A DNA stretch of 64,000 nucleotides, from assembly GCF_037176765.1 (NCBI RefSeq), contig NC_090022.1:179482117-179546116 (forward strand). The letters are read 5' to 3'. Positions 46,401-51,778 of the stretch are shown here, in pieces. Both the position numbers and the translations under genes were made by a program. The notes under the pieces are model-generated. The model saw nothing but the letters and a program-made list of their open reading frames with translations. It was not told where the DNA came from and did no database searches. Source of the stretch: Anolis sagrei. Its lineage: Eukaryota > Chordata > Lepidosauria > Squamata > Anolidae. Position 1 is the first letter of the stretch. Each line of letters begins with the position of its first letter.

Positions 46401-47510
46401 AGCCTCTTTTGCATGCTCTTCGGCTATCTGGGGTTGTTTAGTACTCTTATTTATACTGGAGTCACTTCCGTAGAAGTCCCCCTCAGAGTCACATTCTTCT
46501 TCCTTAATGCTATAATTGTTATTGCTTTCCAAATGGCCGTTCAAGCTGGAAAGATTTGACAGTTCTGAAGCACTTGAAGATAAGGCTTTGGGCCTGTGGC
46601 TACTGCTCTCATCGCCCATTATTTTACTTAGGAGCTGAAAAGGCTCATAAATCACTTCTGAAAGGCGCCTTTTTGTGTCTTCAATTTTGGCCTCCATTTC
46701 GGGTACTTTAAAAAAGGAACGGGTATCTGAAGGAGATGTTAGGGGGGAAGAGGGAGCGGTTTTGGAATCGCCACCTGTGCTCCGAGGCTGAGTGAACTGC
46801 TTGAACAAGTGCAAGTTCAGTTTAGAGTCAGGTGGTTTGTATGACACGGTTTCAGACTCCTGTTTAGAAGTGTCTGTGGACAGAGACTTCACCAGGGATT
46901 TCATTAATTGCCTATGTCTTGTGGGTGGAGTGGGCTCTTTTGGTTCAATGTCTGTTGAAAGGGACTTAACTAAAGTCATGAAAGGCTTTGAGCTAGTAAC
47001 AGAGGAGGGTGTGCTAGATGTGACAAGCGACTTGGAAGGAGAGGTCAATGGAGAAGACGACAGGGTGGTTCTCGGTTCTGAAGGCAAAGCCCCACCTGAG
47101 GAGGCAGAGGCATTACACGAAGGTGAGGAGGGTGACATAGCTGATGGCACCGCTGCGCTGAAGACTTGGGGCTCCAGCGGCTTTACAGTTGGCATGGTTG
47201 TGGGAGATGAGGTGAGCAGAGATGCAGCCATTTTAAGCGAGGTAGTGGAACCAGAAGAGTCATGGTCACCAAGATCAAAGCAGAGGTCCTCCTTAGCTTC
47301 CAGTGCTGTTACAATGCTTTGGTCATCCAGTGTCTCAGGGGGCGACTCCTTGAACTCTTCTTCCTCCTCCTCTTCCTCCTTCCCAAACGCCGAGAAATGA
47401 ATGGTGATGGTTTCTCGGGAAACAGATCGCTGAACCTGAACTTTTGGTGCTGGCTGCTTTGAAGACATTTCCCCAGTTTTCTCTGCATGGCTACTGTTCA
47501 GGCTTGTCAT
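6184..47510 (-). CDS. TEX2: TEX2, SMP-domain ER lipid-transfer protein (11 coding exons)
   Basis: Joined coding sequence: 45909-47510, 36784-36984, 33545-33884, 31782-32029, 30005-30148, 28326-28425, 21485-21617, 16473-16598, 10648-10857, 7802-7922 and 6184-6306. The total is 3348 nt, giving 1115 residues plus stop, with phases agreeing at every junction. Order of parts: disordered Ser/Thr/Pro-rich N-terminus with eight Glu at 45-52; two hydrophobic segments at about 461-503 forming a membrane hairpin; a PH-like region at about 535-698 ending in EKEEWFRRF; a linker; and an SMP domain at about 803-1085. Family knowledge: TEX2 is the relative of yeast Nvj2, sits in the ER membrane and is thought to move lipids at contact sites. 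Mammalian TEX2 is about 1130 residues, so this copy looks whole. The ATG at 47510 matches the remembered MTSL start and has G at -3. I see no internal stop or frameshift; the gene appears functional. Confidence 0.97.
6307..7801 (-). other. TEX2 intron 10
   Basis: AT-rich intron. It holds an L2-type tail at about 7240-7450 with a following (ATT)n run at 7453-7482. The rest shows nothing I recognise. Confidence 0.8.
7240..7482 (+). mobile_element. L2-type LINE 3' tail with (ATT)n
   Basis: Contains catgtaagccgccccgagtc and ggaggggtataaatc, the 3' end signature of the L2 family, followed by about ten ATT units. Confidence 0.7.
7802..7922 (-). CDS. TEX2: TEX2 coding exon 10 (end of SMP domain)
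   Basis: Completes Trp 1035 and codes for 1036-1075. It reads YGFRKPPYLELKARPKLGER, then EVTLVHVTEWIEKKLDQEFQ. Acceptor ttttcag|G, donor CAG|gtgtgttt. Phase 0 at the end. Confidence 0.97.
8354..8497. mobile_element. hAT-like foldback element (second type)
   Basis: Arms ggcatcttcaaactctgccc and the inverse ggctgcactttgaggatacc enclose cagctgtttgggcct and its inverse. It is a relative of the 135-bp family with different ends. Confidence 0.6.
8779..9406. mobile_element. Non-autonomous hAT-like transposon
   Basis: Ends caggagttcttaaccagggg and, on the right, ggggtccatgg...actcctg. Flanking 8-mers ttctagag and ctctagct share five central bases. No coding capacity in 628 bp. Confidence 0.55.
10648..10857 (-). 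CDS. TEX2: TEX2 coding exon 9 (SMP domain)
   Basis: Completes Gly 965 and codes for 966-1034 plus two bases of Trp 1035. It reads YVGGHRTSKIMRFVDKITKS, continues through KYFQKATETEFIKKKIEEVS, and ends NIPPPPTDRI. Acceptor ctctctaag|G, donor ATATG|gtaggtat. It is almost identical to remembered mammalian TEX2 and lies in the lipid-binding barrel. Confidence 0.97.
11547..12646. mobile_element. Tigger/pogo-like DNA transposon remnant with nested insertions
   Basis: Left end actgagtatcccttatctgg and right end atgagggatactcaacttgt are inverse, like the ends of Tigger-derived MER2-type elements. A hAT element (11903-12241) and an inverted-repeat segment (11626-11803) lie inside. Confidence 0.5.
11903..12241. 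mobile_element. Non-autonomous hAT transposon
   Basis: Starts cagtgatgggcaacctttt and ends tcataggttcaccatcac. The 9-base duplication gatctaggc is at 11894-11902 and 12242-12250. No coding content. Confidence 0.75.
13316..13840 (+). mobile_element. L2-type LINE, 3' end
   Basis: Well-preserved polymerase end: SERIHPYVSPQNLRSSGEAL, DRAFLAVAPCLWNIFPIEVR, LKAWFWDQAFG, then the tail with gtaagccgtcctgagtccc and (AATA)n. 5' truncated. Confidence 0.85.
13977..14083. mobile_element. Snap-back retroelement insertion (possibly Penelope-like)
   Basis: Two inverted arms of about 33 bases (gttgttgtaag...ggccatg and catggcc...acaacaac) around a 15-base spacer. Perfect 13-bp duplication catagatctatgt at 13964-13976 and 14084-14096. 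Sequence is from the same family as 2837-3497. Confidence 0.7.
14390..14600. repeat. Degenerate dispersed repeat
   Basis: Words such as caaggcactttgcaaagaca and gggcttacaatctaaaaag occur in a common squamate repeat that I cannot assign confidently. Confidence 0.3.
14937..15239. mobile_element. Non-autonomous hAT-like transposon
   Basis: Terminal inverted repeats cagagctttccaaact and agtttggaaagctgtg. The target duplication is not clear. Confidence 0.6.
15248..15375. mobile_element. Foldback MITE (family C), partial
   Basis: cccttccacacagccctata to gatattctgggat. It pairs with itself around aaatcccccaatatctgctt. Related copies at 17903-18039 and 35549-35693. Confidence 0.65.
15690..16275 (+). 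mobile_element. CR1 LINE 3' end with 5' inversion
   Basis: Reads the CR1 end (aacattaggaagaacttcct, gagctgttcagcagtggaac, tctcttccaactctctgatt). The segment at about 15717-15757 is the inverse of 15789-15826, a 5' inversion. Non-functional. Confidence 0.8.
16473..16598 (-). CDS. TEX2: TEX2 coding exon 8 (acidic loop in SMP domain)
   Basis: Completes Gly 923 and codes for 924-964 plus two bases of 965. It reads VRPRAYCLADSDEESSSAGS, then an acidic stretch SEEDDPPEATGSEKPLVPGAE. It is a Ser/acidic insert in the SMP region and a likely phosphorylation loop. Donor GAAGG|gtgagt. Two AG acceptors lie six bases apart (before TGTCAG and before ACCAAG). Both keep the frame; the upstream one gives the residue count expected from mammals. 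Confidence 0.95.
17903..18039. mobile_element. Foldback MITE (family C)
   Basis: Begins gggcccttccacacagccct and ends agggctgtgtgaaagggccc. Arms are inverse, with CTA on both sides, compatible with a 3-bp duplication. Confidence 0.7.
18347..19149. mobile_element. DNA element with inverted ends, interrupted
   Basis: Left end tactgtatatactcaagtat and right end cttatattcaagtgtgtacg are inverse. Internal sub-repeats read tcggcttatactcgagtca-like words. No transposase seen. RTE-like insertion at 18668-18960. Confidence 0.6.
18668..18960 (+). mobile_element. RTE-like retroposon (3' end family)
   Basis: Starts actagctgtcccctgccact and ends with gttaatcccacaaac and attacatttttatttat, an RTE-like 3' end. 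Internal (TG)n run near 18705-18755. Confidence 0.5.
19657..20410 (+). mobile_element. RTE-like retroposon carrying an expanded pyrimidine tract
   Basis: Same family as 18668-18960. It begins actagctgtggcca and ends acatttttatttatatagat. The middle is replaced by a 410-bp (CCTT)n-like tract, then an internal duplication of the ttatgagtgatggtcac segment. Confidence 0.55.
19690..20100. repeat. Polypyrimidine (CCTT)n tract
   Basis: About 410 bases of C and T on the plus strand with a perfect tetranucleotide core near 20005-20060. In the TEX2 transcript this is a GGAA-rich purine run. Confidence 0.95.
21485..21617 (-). CDS. TEX2: TEX2 coding exon 7 (SMP domain)
   Basis: Completes Gly 879 and codes for 880-922 plus two bases of 923. 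It reads LWIDLEISYNGSFLMTLETK, then MNLTKLGKEPLSEALKVGEI. Acceptor attctag|GG, donor GAAGG|gtaagt. It is one of the most conserved exons, with only a few changes from remembered human TEX2. Confidence 0.97.
22060..22900 (+). mobile_element. L2-type LINE 3' end, interrupted by a 295-bp insert
   Basis: Polymerase end in two parts (ALAFKALNGSGPAYQSERIF, then NLRSSGEALLSIPP) and a tail with ctgccctgagtcgcc and (ATAA)n. The break at 22126-22420 is flanked by a near-perfect 13-base duplication. Confidence 0.8.
22126..22420 (+). mobile_element. Unassigned 295-bp insert ending near AATAAA
   Basis: Flanked by atcttcccttacg (22113-22125) and atctccccttacg (22421-22433). It is T-rich and ends about 18 bases after AATAAA with no A tail. 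Could be a reverse-transcribed 3' end. Source unknown. Confidence 0.55.
22930..23030. repeat. Foldback family B, partial
   Basis: aactacaactcccatgattc and ccatagcatggagccatggc, then a diverged arm. Confidence 0.5.
23390..23600. repeat. Foldback family B, decayed copy
   Basis: gtgcatttacactgcagaat and gcagtttgacaccacttaaa form the left arm. The right arm (gccatggtagttaaagaggc) is decayed. Confidence 0.6.
24664..24798. mobile_element. 135-bp hAT foldback element, copy 2
   Basis: Duplication ccttatgt (24656-24663) and ccttatgc (24799-24806). Ends cagtggttctcagcctgtgg and the inverse. Confidence 0.9.
25090..25195 (+). mobile_element. L2-type LINE 3' tail
   Basis: ctaccccgagtccccccttg and gagaaggatgggatacaaat followed by (AATA)n. 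Confidence 0.65.
26036..26170. mobile_element. 135-bp hAT foldback element, copy 3
   Basis: Perfect 8-bp duplication ccctaaag at 26028-26035 and 26171-26178. Arms highly similar to copies 2 and 4. Confidence 0.92.
27362..27716. mobile_element. Non-autonomous hAT transposon (355 bp)
   Basis: Ends caagggtcctcaaactaagg and aagtttgtggacccctg. Perfect 8-bp duplication gtctacac at 27354-27361 and 27717-27724. Same family as 51340-52014. Confidence 0.85.
28326..28425 (-). CDS. TEX2: TEX2 coding exon 6 (SMP domain)
   Basis: Codes for residues 846-878 plus one base of Gly 879. It reads LPYFMNELTLTELDMGIAVP then KILQAYKPTIDYK. The core is as in mammals; the last residues vary. Acceptor ctttctag|TTG, donor AAAG|gtaaca. 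Confidence 0.96.
28982..29075. repeat. Foldback family B, partial
   Basis: tcaatggtatgggatcctgg, tttgtagtttggtgaggcgt and gcagagaaggctcaagatct match the family centre. Confidence 0.5.
29492..29677 (+). mobile_element. tRNA-derived SINE with internal deletion
   Basis: Head gagccagcatggtgtagtgg (box A-like), then gccaagtcacactctgacag and tcttgccaagaaaatccctg, and a BovB-like tail (caccataaatcagaaatgac). Part of the tRNA-like region is missing. Confidence 0.7.
30005..30148 (-). CDS. TEX2: TEX2 coding exon 5 (start of SMP domain)
   Basis: Codes for 48 residues (798-845). The first five residues after the acceptor (LPDTC) differ from mammals. The SMP start EEEQEAWVNALLGRIFWDFL and the run KKIQMKLSKIK then follow the family closely. 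Acceptor aaccag|TTG, donor AAG|gtatgg; phase 0 at both ends. Confidence 0.96.
30290..30618 (+). mobile_element. CR1 LINE 3' end
   Basis: A short open stretch reads the CR1 polymerase end (FHLNIRKNFLTVRAVQQWNS, LPQSLVEAPSLDAFKQRLVG). The end ggttggactcgatggcccat and the repeat ttctatgattctatgat follow. 5' truncated. Confidence 0.9.
31325..31459. mobile_element. 135-bp hAT foldback element, copy 4
   Basis: Duplication ttctcaga (31317-31324) and ttctaaga (31460-31467). Length identical to copies 1-3. Confidence 0.9.
31782..32029 (-). CDS. TEX2: TEX2 coding exon 4 (linker)
   Basis: Completes Gly 715 and codes for 716-797. It includes THSRSSSKGSVEEI and the strongly conserved run KQKELAASARQKMLLDYNVY. 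The acceptor is tatttag|GA and the donor is AAG|gtgaggta, ending in phase 0. The segment links the PH-like region to the SMP domain. It is Ser-rich at its start and helical by composition in the middle. Confidence 0.97.
32030..33544 (-). other. TEX2 intron 3
   Basis: No transposon recognised. A run of 18 G lies at 33195-33212 (C in the transcript). Confidence 0.8.
33545..33884 (-). CDS. TEX2: TEX2 coding exon 3 (end of PH-like domain)
   Basis: Codes for residues 602-714 plus one base of 715, from IHLVPQSLARKRIWNKKYP through LYLFGRTGREKEEWFRRF to GNKP. The acceptor is tcttccag|ATC and the donor is CCAG|gtaaggtt. Trp 689 lies in the final helix typical of PH domains. A variable charged insert (about 631-672) interrupts the fold, as in the mammalian protein. 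A mariner remnant begins only 64 bases upstream of the acceptor. Confidence 0.97.
33949..34535 (+). mobile_element. Mariner transposon with deleted catalytic core
   Basis: Near-perfect inverted ends of about 27 bases (gaggggtattttttaagtaa inward on both sides), flanked by TA at 33947-33948 and 34536-34537. From the ATG at 34111 it reads a mariner transposase N-terminus (FLSARNLPAAEIHRQICEVY, VRKWVRQFKDGRDNVHDEDR, SGRPSLITDD). It then shifts frame at an internal deletion near 34357 into the normal C-terminus (LVQRYDKCLNKLGNYVEK, stop 34434-34436). About half the usual 1.3 kb is gone, including all catalytic Asp positions. Confidence 0.93.
35549..35693. mobile_element. Foldback MITE (family C)
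   Basis: Arms gagggctcttccacagaacc and cagctgtgtggaaaagccctc; the inner arms around gcagaaaatcccacaacatc are inverse to gcagataatgtgggatttta. Confidence 0.65.
36784..36984 (-). CDS. TEX2: TEX2 coding exon 2 (start of PH-like domain)
   Basis: Codes for 67 residues (535-601), from GWMNEIYNYD to YDLTDSK, phase 0 at both ends. The acceptor is a T-rich tract plus AG at 36985-36986, and the donor is AAG|gtgagctc. The reading is nearly identical to remembered human TEX2 (ETYHATLTHSVFVRLEG, LRLSKPNKNISRRA). It is the first half of the PH-like region. Confidence 0.97.
37230..37340 (+). mobile_element. Decayed tRNA-derived SINE, 3' half
   Basis: gggtgagtcacac, gcagccccagaaaacccgcg, gggccaccctgagttggaaa and gtacacaacaacag follow the SINE 3' half. 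Confidence 0.5.
37535..37563 (+). repeat. G-rich run with quadruplex pattern
   Basis: Four or more G runs (gcggcggggggtg, then ggggggtg, then G runs) within 30 bases on the plus strand, antisense to TEX2. Confidence 0.8.
38330..38492 (+). mobile_element. Decayed tRNA-derived SINE
   Basis: aaggttcaaatcctggctaa (box B-like), ccatggaaaacccatcacac, gatagggtcaccataaatgg and gatacataacaacag match the SINE order. Confidence 0.55.
39413..40226 (+). mobile_element. BovB (RTE) LINE, 3' portion
   Basis: It starts just before the reverse-transcriptase active site (NNLRYADDTTLMAESEEELR) and runs through LQLNIKKTKIM, VFPVVTYGCESWTIGKAERK and LWCWRKLLRVPWTARRSNQS. A frame change near 39950 leads to HIMRRKESLEKTIILGKMEG and the tail tgaacgaatgaacaacaac. 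A short duplication aaactct lies on both sides. Strongly 5' truncated; no endonuclease, so inactive. Confidence 0.93.
42140..42515 (+). mobile_element. CR1 LINE 3' end, decayed
   Basis: gaacgtgtctagagaaggga, attaggaagaaccgcctggt, ttcagcagtggaatatgctg and ggatggcccttgaggtctcc follow the CR1 order. Confidence 0.75.
43705..43785 (+). mobile_element. Retroelement tail (possibly Penelope-like)
   Basis: agaacatggccatatagccc, then acctacaacaacccagtgat and gaaagccttcgacaatac. A short duplication gaaactc is on either side. Same family as 61022-62203. Confidence 0.55.
45552..45685. repeat. 67-bp tandem duplication
   Basis: 45552-45618 and 45619-45685 are nearly identical (two differences). They lie about 220 bases inside intron 1 from the donor of coding exon 1. 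Confidence 0.92.
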
Positions 47511-47536
47511 TGCAGGTCACAGAGATGTGCCAGGGT
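45909..47536 (-). CDS. TEX2: TEX2 coding exon 1 (5' UTR end, N-terminus, membrane hairpin)
   Basis: The exon opens after a polypyrimidine tract and AG at 47537-47538. It carries 26 nt of 5' UTR and then codes for residues 1-534, ending AAG|gtaagtag. An AG acceptor ahead of the ATG means at least one further 5' exon exists upstream. The N-terminal 457 residues are low-complexity and phosphosite-like. The motif LVKSLSTD occurs twice (180-187 and 206-213). A block at residues 221-342 closely matches what I remember of human TEX2. Residues 461-503 are hydrophobic with a Pro-containing turn (LILPLP), as expected for two closely spaced membrane spans in the ER. The stretch between 91 and 170 is the least conserved. 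Confidence 0.97.
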
Positions 47537-49242
47537 CTGTAAGGAAAAAGCCAAACATAGATTAGAGTGAGTAAGACAGAGGTTGGGCTCACCAACATCC
47601 TGGGCCTGACTTCAATGTACAGAGGAGAAGGGGAAGTAGCAGGAATAAGTCCCAGACATCAAGCACTTGCCTCATCTGTAGCATCCTAAGATTGACTTCT
47701 GTGTACACAGGATAGGGGAATGCTGTGTCATGAAACCTGGGAGCTGTGCACACTTCTTTCTGTTTGAAGCATGCCAGGCACCACTGCTATTAGAAGAGCG
47801 GAAATGCTGCAGCGGAAGCAGGAAAAAGATGTGCCTGGCACCCAGGCCTTGCCACCACAGCCTCTGCTACTGGTGGCTATTTTTCCCAAATCAGTTTAAG
47901 TCCACAATCAGTTAAATCCAGAGACCACAAGCTTGCAAATCTCAATGTATTGTCTGCTATCAAACAAACACCACTTTTCCCAGCTACATCACCACCACTA
48001 AAGCCTAAATCCATAATACTTAATATTTCTAACATTGAACCATTTTGGGGGACTAAAATGATGAGAACAGACATGGTACATGCAATAAATGAATGTGAAG
48101 TTCTTGCTCAAAATGTGTATTTAGCTCAAAGCTCCATTTCACACAGCTTGAAGTAGATCTCTGCATTACGACCTTTGCCCATTCAGGACTTTCAACCAAG
48201 AAGAGATGGGGCAAAAAAAAAAAAAAACCCCACATAGGTAGGGTTTGAATAACTCCCTGGTCTATTCTGCAGAGGTACTTAAAGCATTTCCAGACAAATA
48301 ACAATACTATCATGAACCAGGTTAGCTCATTATAAACAGTGAGAACTGTATGGGGTGTGATTTGCTTTCTGAAATGGTTCGTCAGGTTAGTCATCAATGA
48401 CAACTAATGTGAAGGTAAAATGCACCTCTTGCCATTGCCAGCAACCAATTAAGGTTATTAATGGGCAGGACTGGGATTTAATAAAGTAGAGCTATTTAGT
48501 CCCTTTCCAAGTGAACATTCAACTCTAAAAAAGAATGACTCAGAGGTGTATTGATGTATTCTATATAGTTTGTCTATTCATAAAATATTTCTGCACGCAA
48601 TTAAGACCACAGATCACATACCAAGCCTAAAGCAAGTTGCAGACAACTGTGTGCTTTCCATGAGGACAGACTTATTTCAGGATGCTGATCACATTAGGAA
48701 AGAGAATTTCATCTATCATCTATCTCCCCCCTCCTTTTTTTAAGAGAAGGGTGTATAAAAAGAGACGGTGCAATAATGTTCCATGGAAATGAAGTGTGTA
48801 TAAGTATGAGAACCAACGGAAACTAAATGTAAGCAAGATGTTGTAATGTTGAAACAATATTTAAAAGGAAAGGGTATTTCAAATCATGTTGCAGCACAAA
48901 AGGTTTTTCATGGCAATTGCATAACTGGTATCTAGTGAGTGACAGTATCTTTTCTTAACTGATGAACCCAGGAAAGCATAAAGAGTAAAATGCAAATGTA
49001 AAATACTTGGTCAAAACAAAATATCTACATGCCAAGCATTCTGTTTTCCTAGCAGTCAACTAGGGACCGCACAGCAAGTCCACAAGCAGGACAGTGACAG
49101 CAGAGAAGCTATCACTATGGGAGTAAAGTATTCTCTAAAGGCCTCATCCACTCTTTCCTCTCTTAGCTTTTCAAGATCAGGTATAATGAGTACGTTCTCT
49201 GACTACCAAGAAAATTACAGCTCTTGGCACATGCCTTTAACT

Positions 49243-49376
49243 CAGTGGTTCCTAACCTTTGGTCCTCCAGTTGTTTTGGAATTCAACTCCTAGAAAGACC
49301 AGCCAGTTTACTAGCTGTTAGGAACTATGGGAGCTGAAGTCCAAAACACCAGGAGGACCAAAGGTTGGGAGGCACT
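49243..49376. mobile_element. hAT foldback element, copy 5 (134 bp)
   Basis: cagtggttcctaacctttgg to the inverse gttgggaggcact. Perfect duplication ctttaact at 49235-49242 and 49377-49384. Confidence 0.88.
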
Positions 49377-49384
49377 CTTTAACT

Positions 49385-49945
49385 CATAGGTGCCAAACCT
49401 ATGGCCCTCCAGATGTTTGGGTCTCCAACTCTCAGAAGCCTTGGACAGCTTGTCCAATGGCTAGAAATTCTGGGAACTTAAGTCCAAAACACCAGGAGGA
49501 CCAAAGGTTGGGAGGCACTCTTTAACTCATAGGTGCCAAACCAAGGCACTCTCCAAAGTTCTGAGAGTGCCTTGGACTGCGAGAAGATCCAACCAGTCCA
49601 TCCTCCAGGAAATAAAGCCCGACTGCTCACTGGAGGGAAGGATACTAGAGACAAAGTTGAAGTACTTTGGCCACATCATGAGGAGACAGCAAAGCCTAGA
49701 GAAGACAATTATGCTGGGGAAAGTGGAAGGCAAAAGGAAGAGGGGCCGACCAAGGGCAAGATGGATGGATGGCATCCTTGAAGTGACTGGACAGACCTAG
49801 AAGGAGCTGGGGGTGGTGACGGCTGACAGGGAGCTCTGGCGTGGGCTGGTCCATGAGGTCACGAAGAGTCGGAGACGACTGAACGAATGAACAACAACAA
49901 GTCCAAAACATCTGGAGGGCCACAAGTTGGTACCACTGCACTCCT
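49385..49945. mobile_element. Second hAT-like foldback, split by BovB
   Basis: The left part (cataggtgccaaacctatgg, ctccagatgtttgggtctcc) and, after BovB, the right part (catctggagggccacaagtt) form one foldback. It was interrupted at aagtccaaaac, which is present on both sides of the insert. Confidence 0.7.
49491..49900 (+). mobile_element. BovB LINE 3' end with duplicated flank at its 5' end
   Basis: BovB proper runs from about 49556 (gttctgagagtgccttggac) to the tail acgaatgaacaacaac. Before it are 63 bases (49480-49542) identical to 49337-49399. The aagtccaaaac duplication frames the insert (49480-49490 and from about 49899). Confidence 0.85.
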
Positions 49946-51403
49946 GTCCAGCAGGCAAACAATCCTAAATGTGACATTGTGAAACGTCAAACTAGACAGC
50001 ACCCACAGCCTGTATCTCTTCTTTTTCTTGGGATCATTTACTTGGAGACTTAAGAGTATATGCACTATGAAGGGAAGACTCGCTCATGCTCAAATGAAAT
50101 CTGTCCCACTTTTATAGCTTCCTGCATCTGTAAGACAGTTGATTAAATGAAGTCTTTTTTAAACAAAATGAAACCACAAATGCGTATGAAGGAAAGAGAC
50201 AGAGAAGCCAGCTACTTTGTTGCACCAAACTTCAGCAACTAGAAAACTACATCAGTTGAACCCCTAATAATTGTGGGTTTTTTAAAAAAAAAATCAATGC
50301 AAGGAGTGTCCTATGGTAGAAAACAAAGGGAAAGCTGTTATTAGAACCTCTCTTCAAATGTGAAGGTCTGACTAATGATGAATATGACTCAGCTGAAAAA
50401 CAAAAGGCTAATCTTTTAAAATTGGACTGAGATCATGACCGAACTGGTAACTTAAAGGCTTTGCTGCAAGTAACTAAAACTTCAATTGTAAGTTGAGAGA
50501 CAATCTGTGTTCATAAATGTGTTTTCACTGGCTTCATCTGCTCCCTAGTCATCTCCCATGTACAGCTTACACAGTGAGGATTTTGAAATTCCTTTTCAAG
50601 ATGAGGATTTAGTCAAAATTCCTAGCCAGGGTTTGCTTCAGTCAGTGGAGGCTGGTTGAGAGTTCCTAGAACTGCAAATTTCTTCAGGGTGTTCTCTCCT
50701 AGAATTTAGCTCACATACTTGGAGTTCTTAAAAGGATTACGGTGGTAAGATTTAGCTACTTTTGCTATATCTGTGTTTTAGCTCCAACTGATGGTTAATA
50801 TATTAAATTACATGATGACAGATGAGGCAGATAAAGAAATAACTTAGCATTCACTTTCTCACTCAGGAGCTTATCTCCCTGTCTGCAGAGGATACATTCC
50901 TGAAGTTATTGTGGAAACAGGAAACATAGATAATAGTGAACCTTGTGGAAGTTACCACAGTTACCTAGGAGTACCTCAAAAATTCCCCGAGAGGTATCCT
51001 CTTTAGGAATTTTCTTGGTTCTCCAGGGCAACTCTATAGTAACTTCAGATGCAAGAAATTCAGAAAATGGCTGGGAAGACCTAGAAAATTCCCAAAGATG
51101 ACATCTTTTGTCAGATACAGGTGGGTGAAACTGCAGGTACTGATTCACAGCTACTAATACTTGACACTTTGTTACAGTGGCTGAAACATCATCAGCAGAG
51201 GACCTTACTCTTGTACTCTATGTTGCTTCCCATCCCAAGAATATTATTATTTGTATTATAAATTGCAGAATTCTTCAGCTAGCACTGGCAGTTTTAGGCA
51301 TTCTAGTCCAAAAACCAAACATTCCCAAACTCTCTGTCCCATTGGTCCCCAAACTAAGGCCAGCGGGCCAGATGCAACCCTCCAAAGTCACTGTAAACAA
51401 CTT

Positions 51404-51673
51404 TTTTTTGTTGTGTCAGGAGCAACCTGAGAAATTGCAAGTCGCTTCTGGTGTGAGAGAATTGGCCGTCTGCAAGGACGTTGCCCAGGGGACGCCCAGA
51501 TGATTTGATGTTTTATCATCCTTGTGGGAGGCTTCTCTCATGTACCCGCATGAGGAGCTGGAGCTGATAGAGGGAGCTCATCCGCCTCTCCCCGGATTTG
51601 AACCTGCGACCTGTCGGTCTTCAGTCCTGCCGGCACAGGGGTTTAAGCCACTGCGCCACCGGGGGCTCCATTA
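51404..51673 (-). mobile_element. tRNA-derived SINE (270-bp family), minus strand
   Basis: The minus strand reads ggagcccccggtggcgcagt (box A-like), then gacaggtcgcaggttcaaat (box B-like), and ends in gacacaac and A's. Perfect 10-base duplication taaacaactt at 51394-51403 and 51674-51683. Confidence 0.88.
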
Positions 51674-51711
51674 TAAACAACTTGAAGACACACAACAACA
51701 ATAATCCTAAT

Positions 51712-51778
51712 TAAAATGCCGCTTTGAATCTCCTTGTGGAGAGAAAAAGTGAGGTATAAATAAATAATAATAATAATT
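51712..51778 (+). mobile_element. L2-type LINE tail fragment
   Basis: gccgctttgaatctccttgt, then gtgaggtataaataaataat. Confidence 0.6.

Noticed and set aside
46792-47400. 202-codon plus-strand open stretch
   Set aside because: Shadow of TEX2 coding exon 1 on the opposite strand.
49240-49950. Possible CRISPR-like repeat array
   Set aside because: Repeated words come from two foldback hAT elements plus a duplicated flank; no regular repeat-spacer order, and this is a vertebrate genome.
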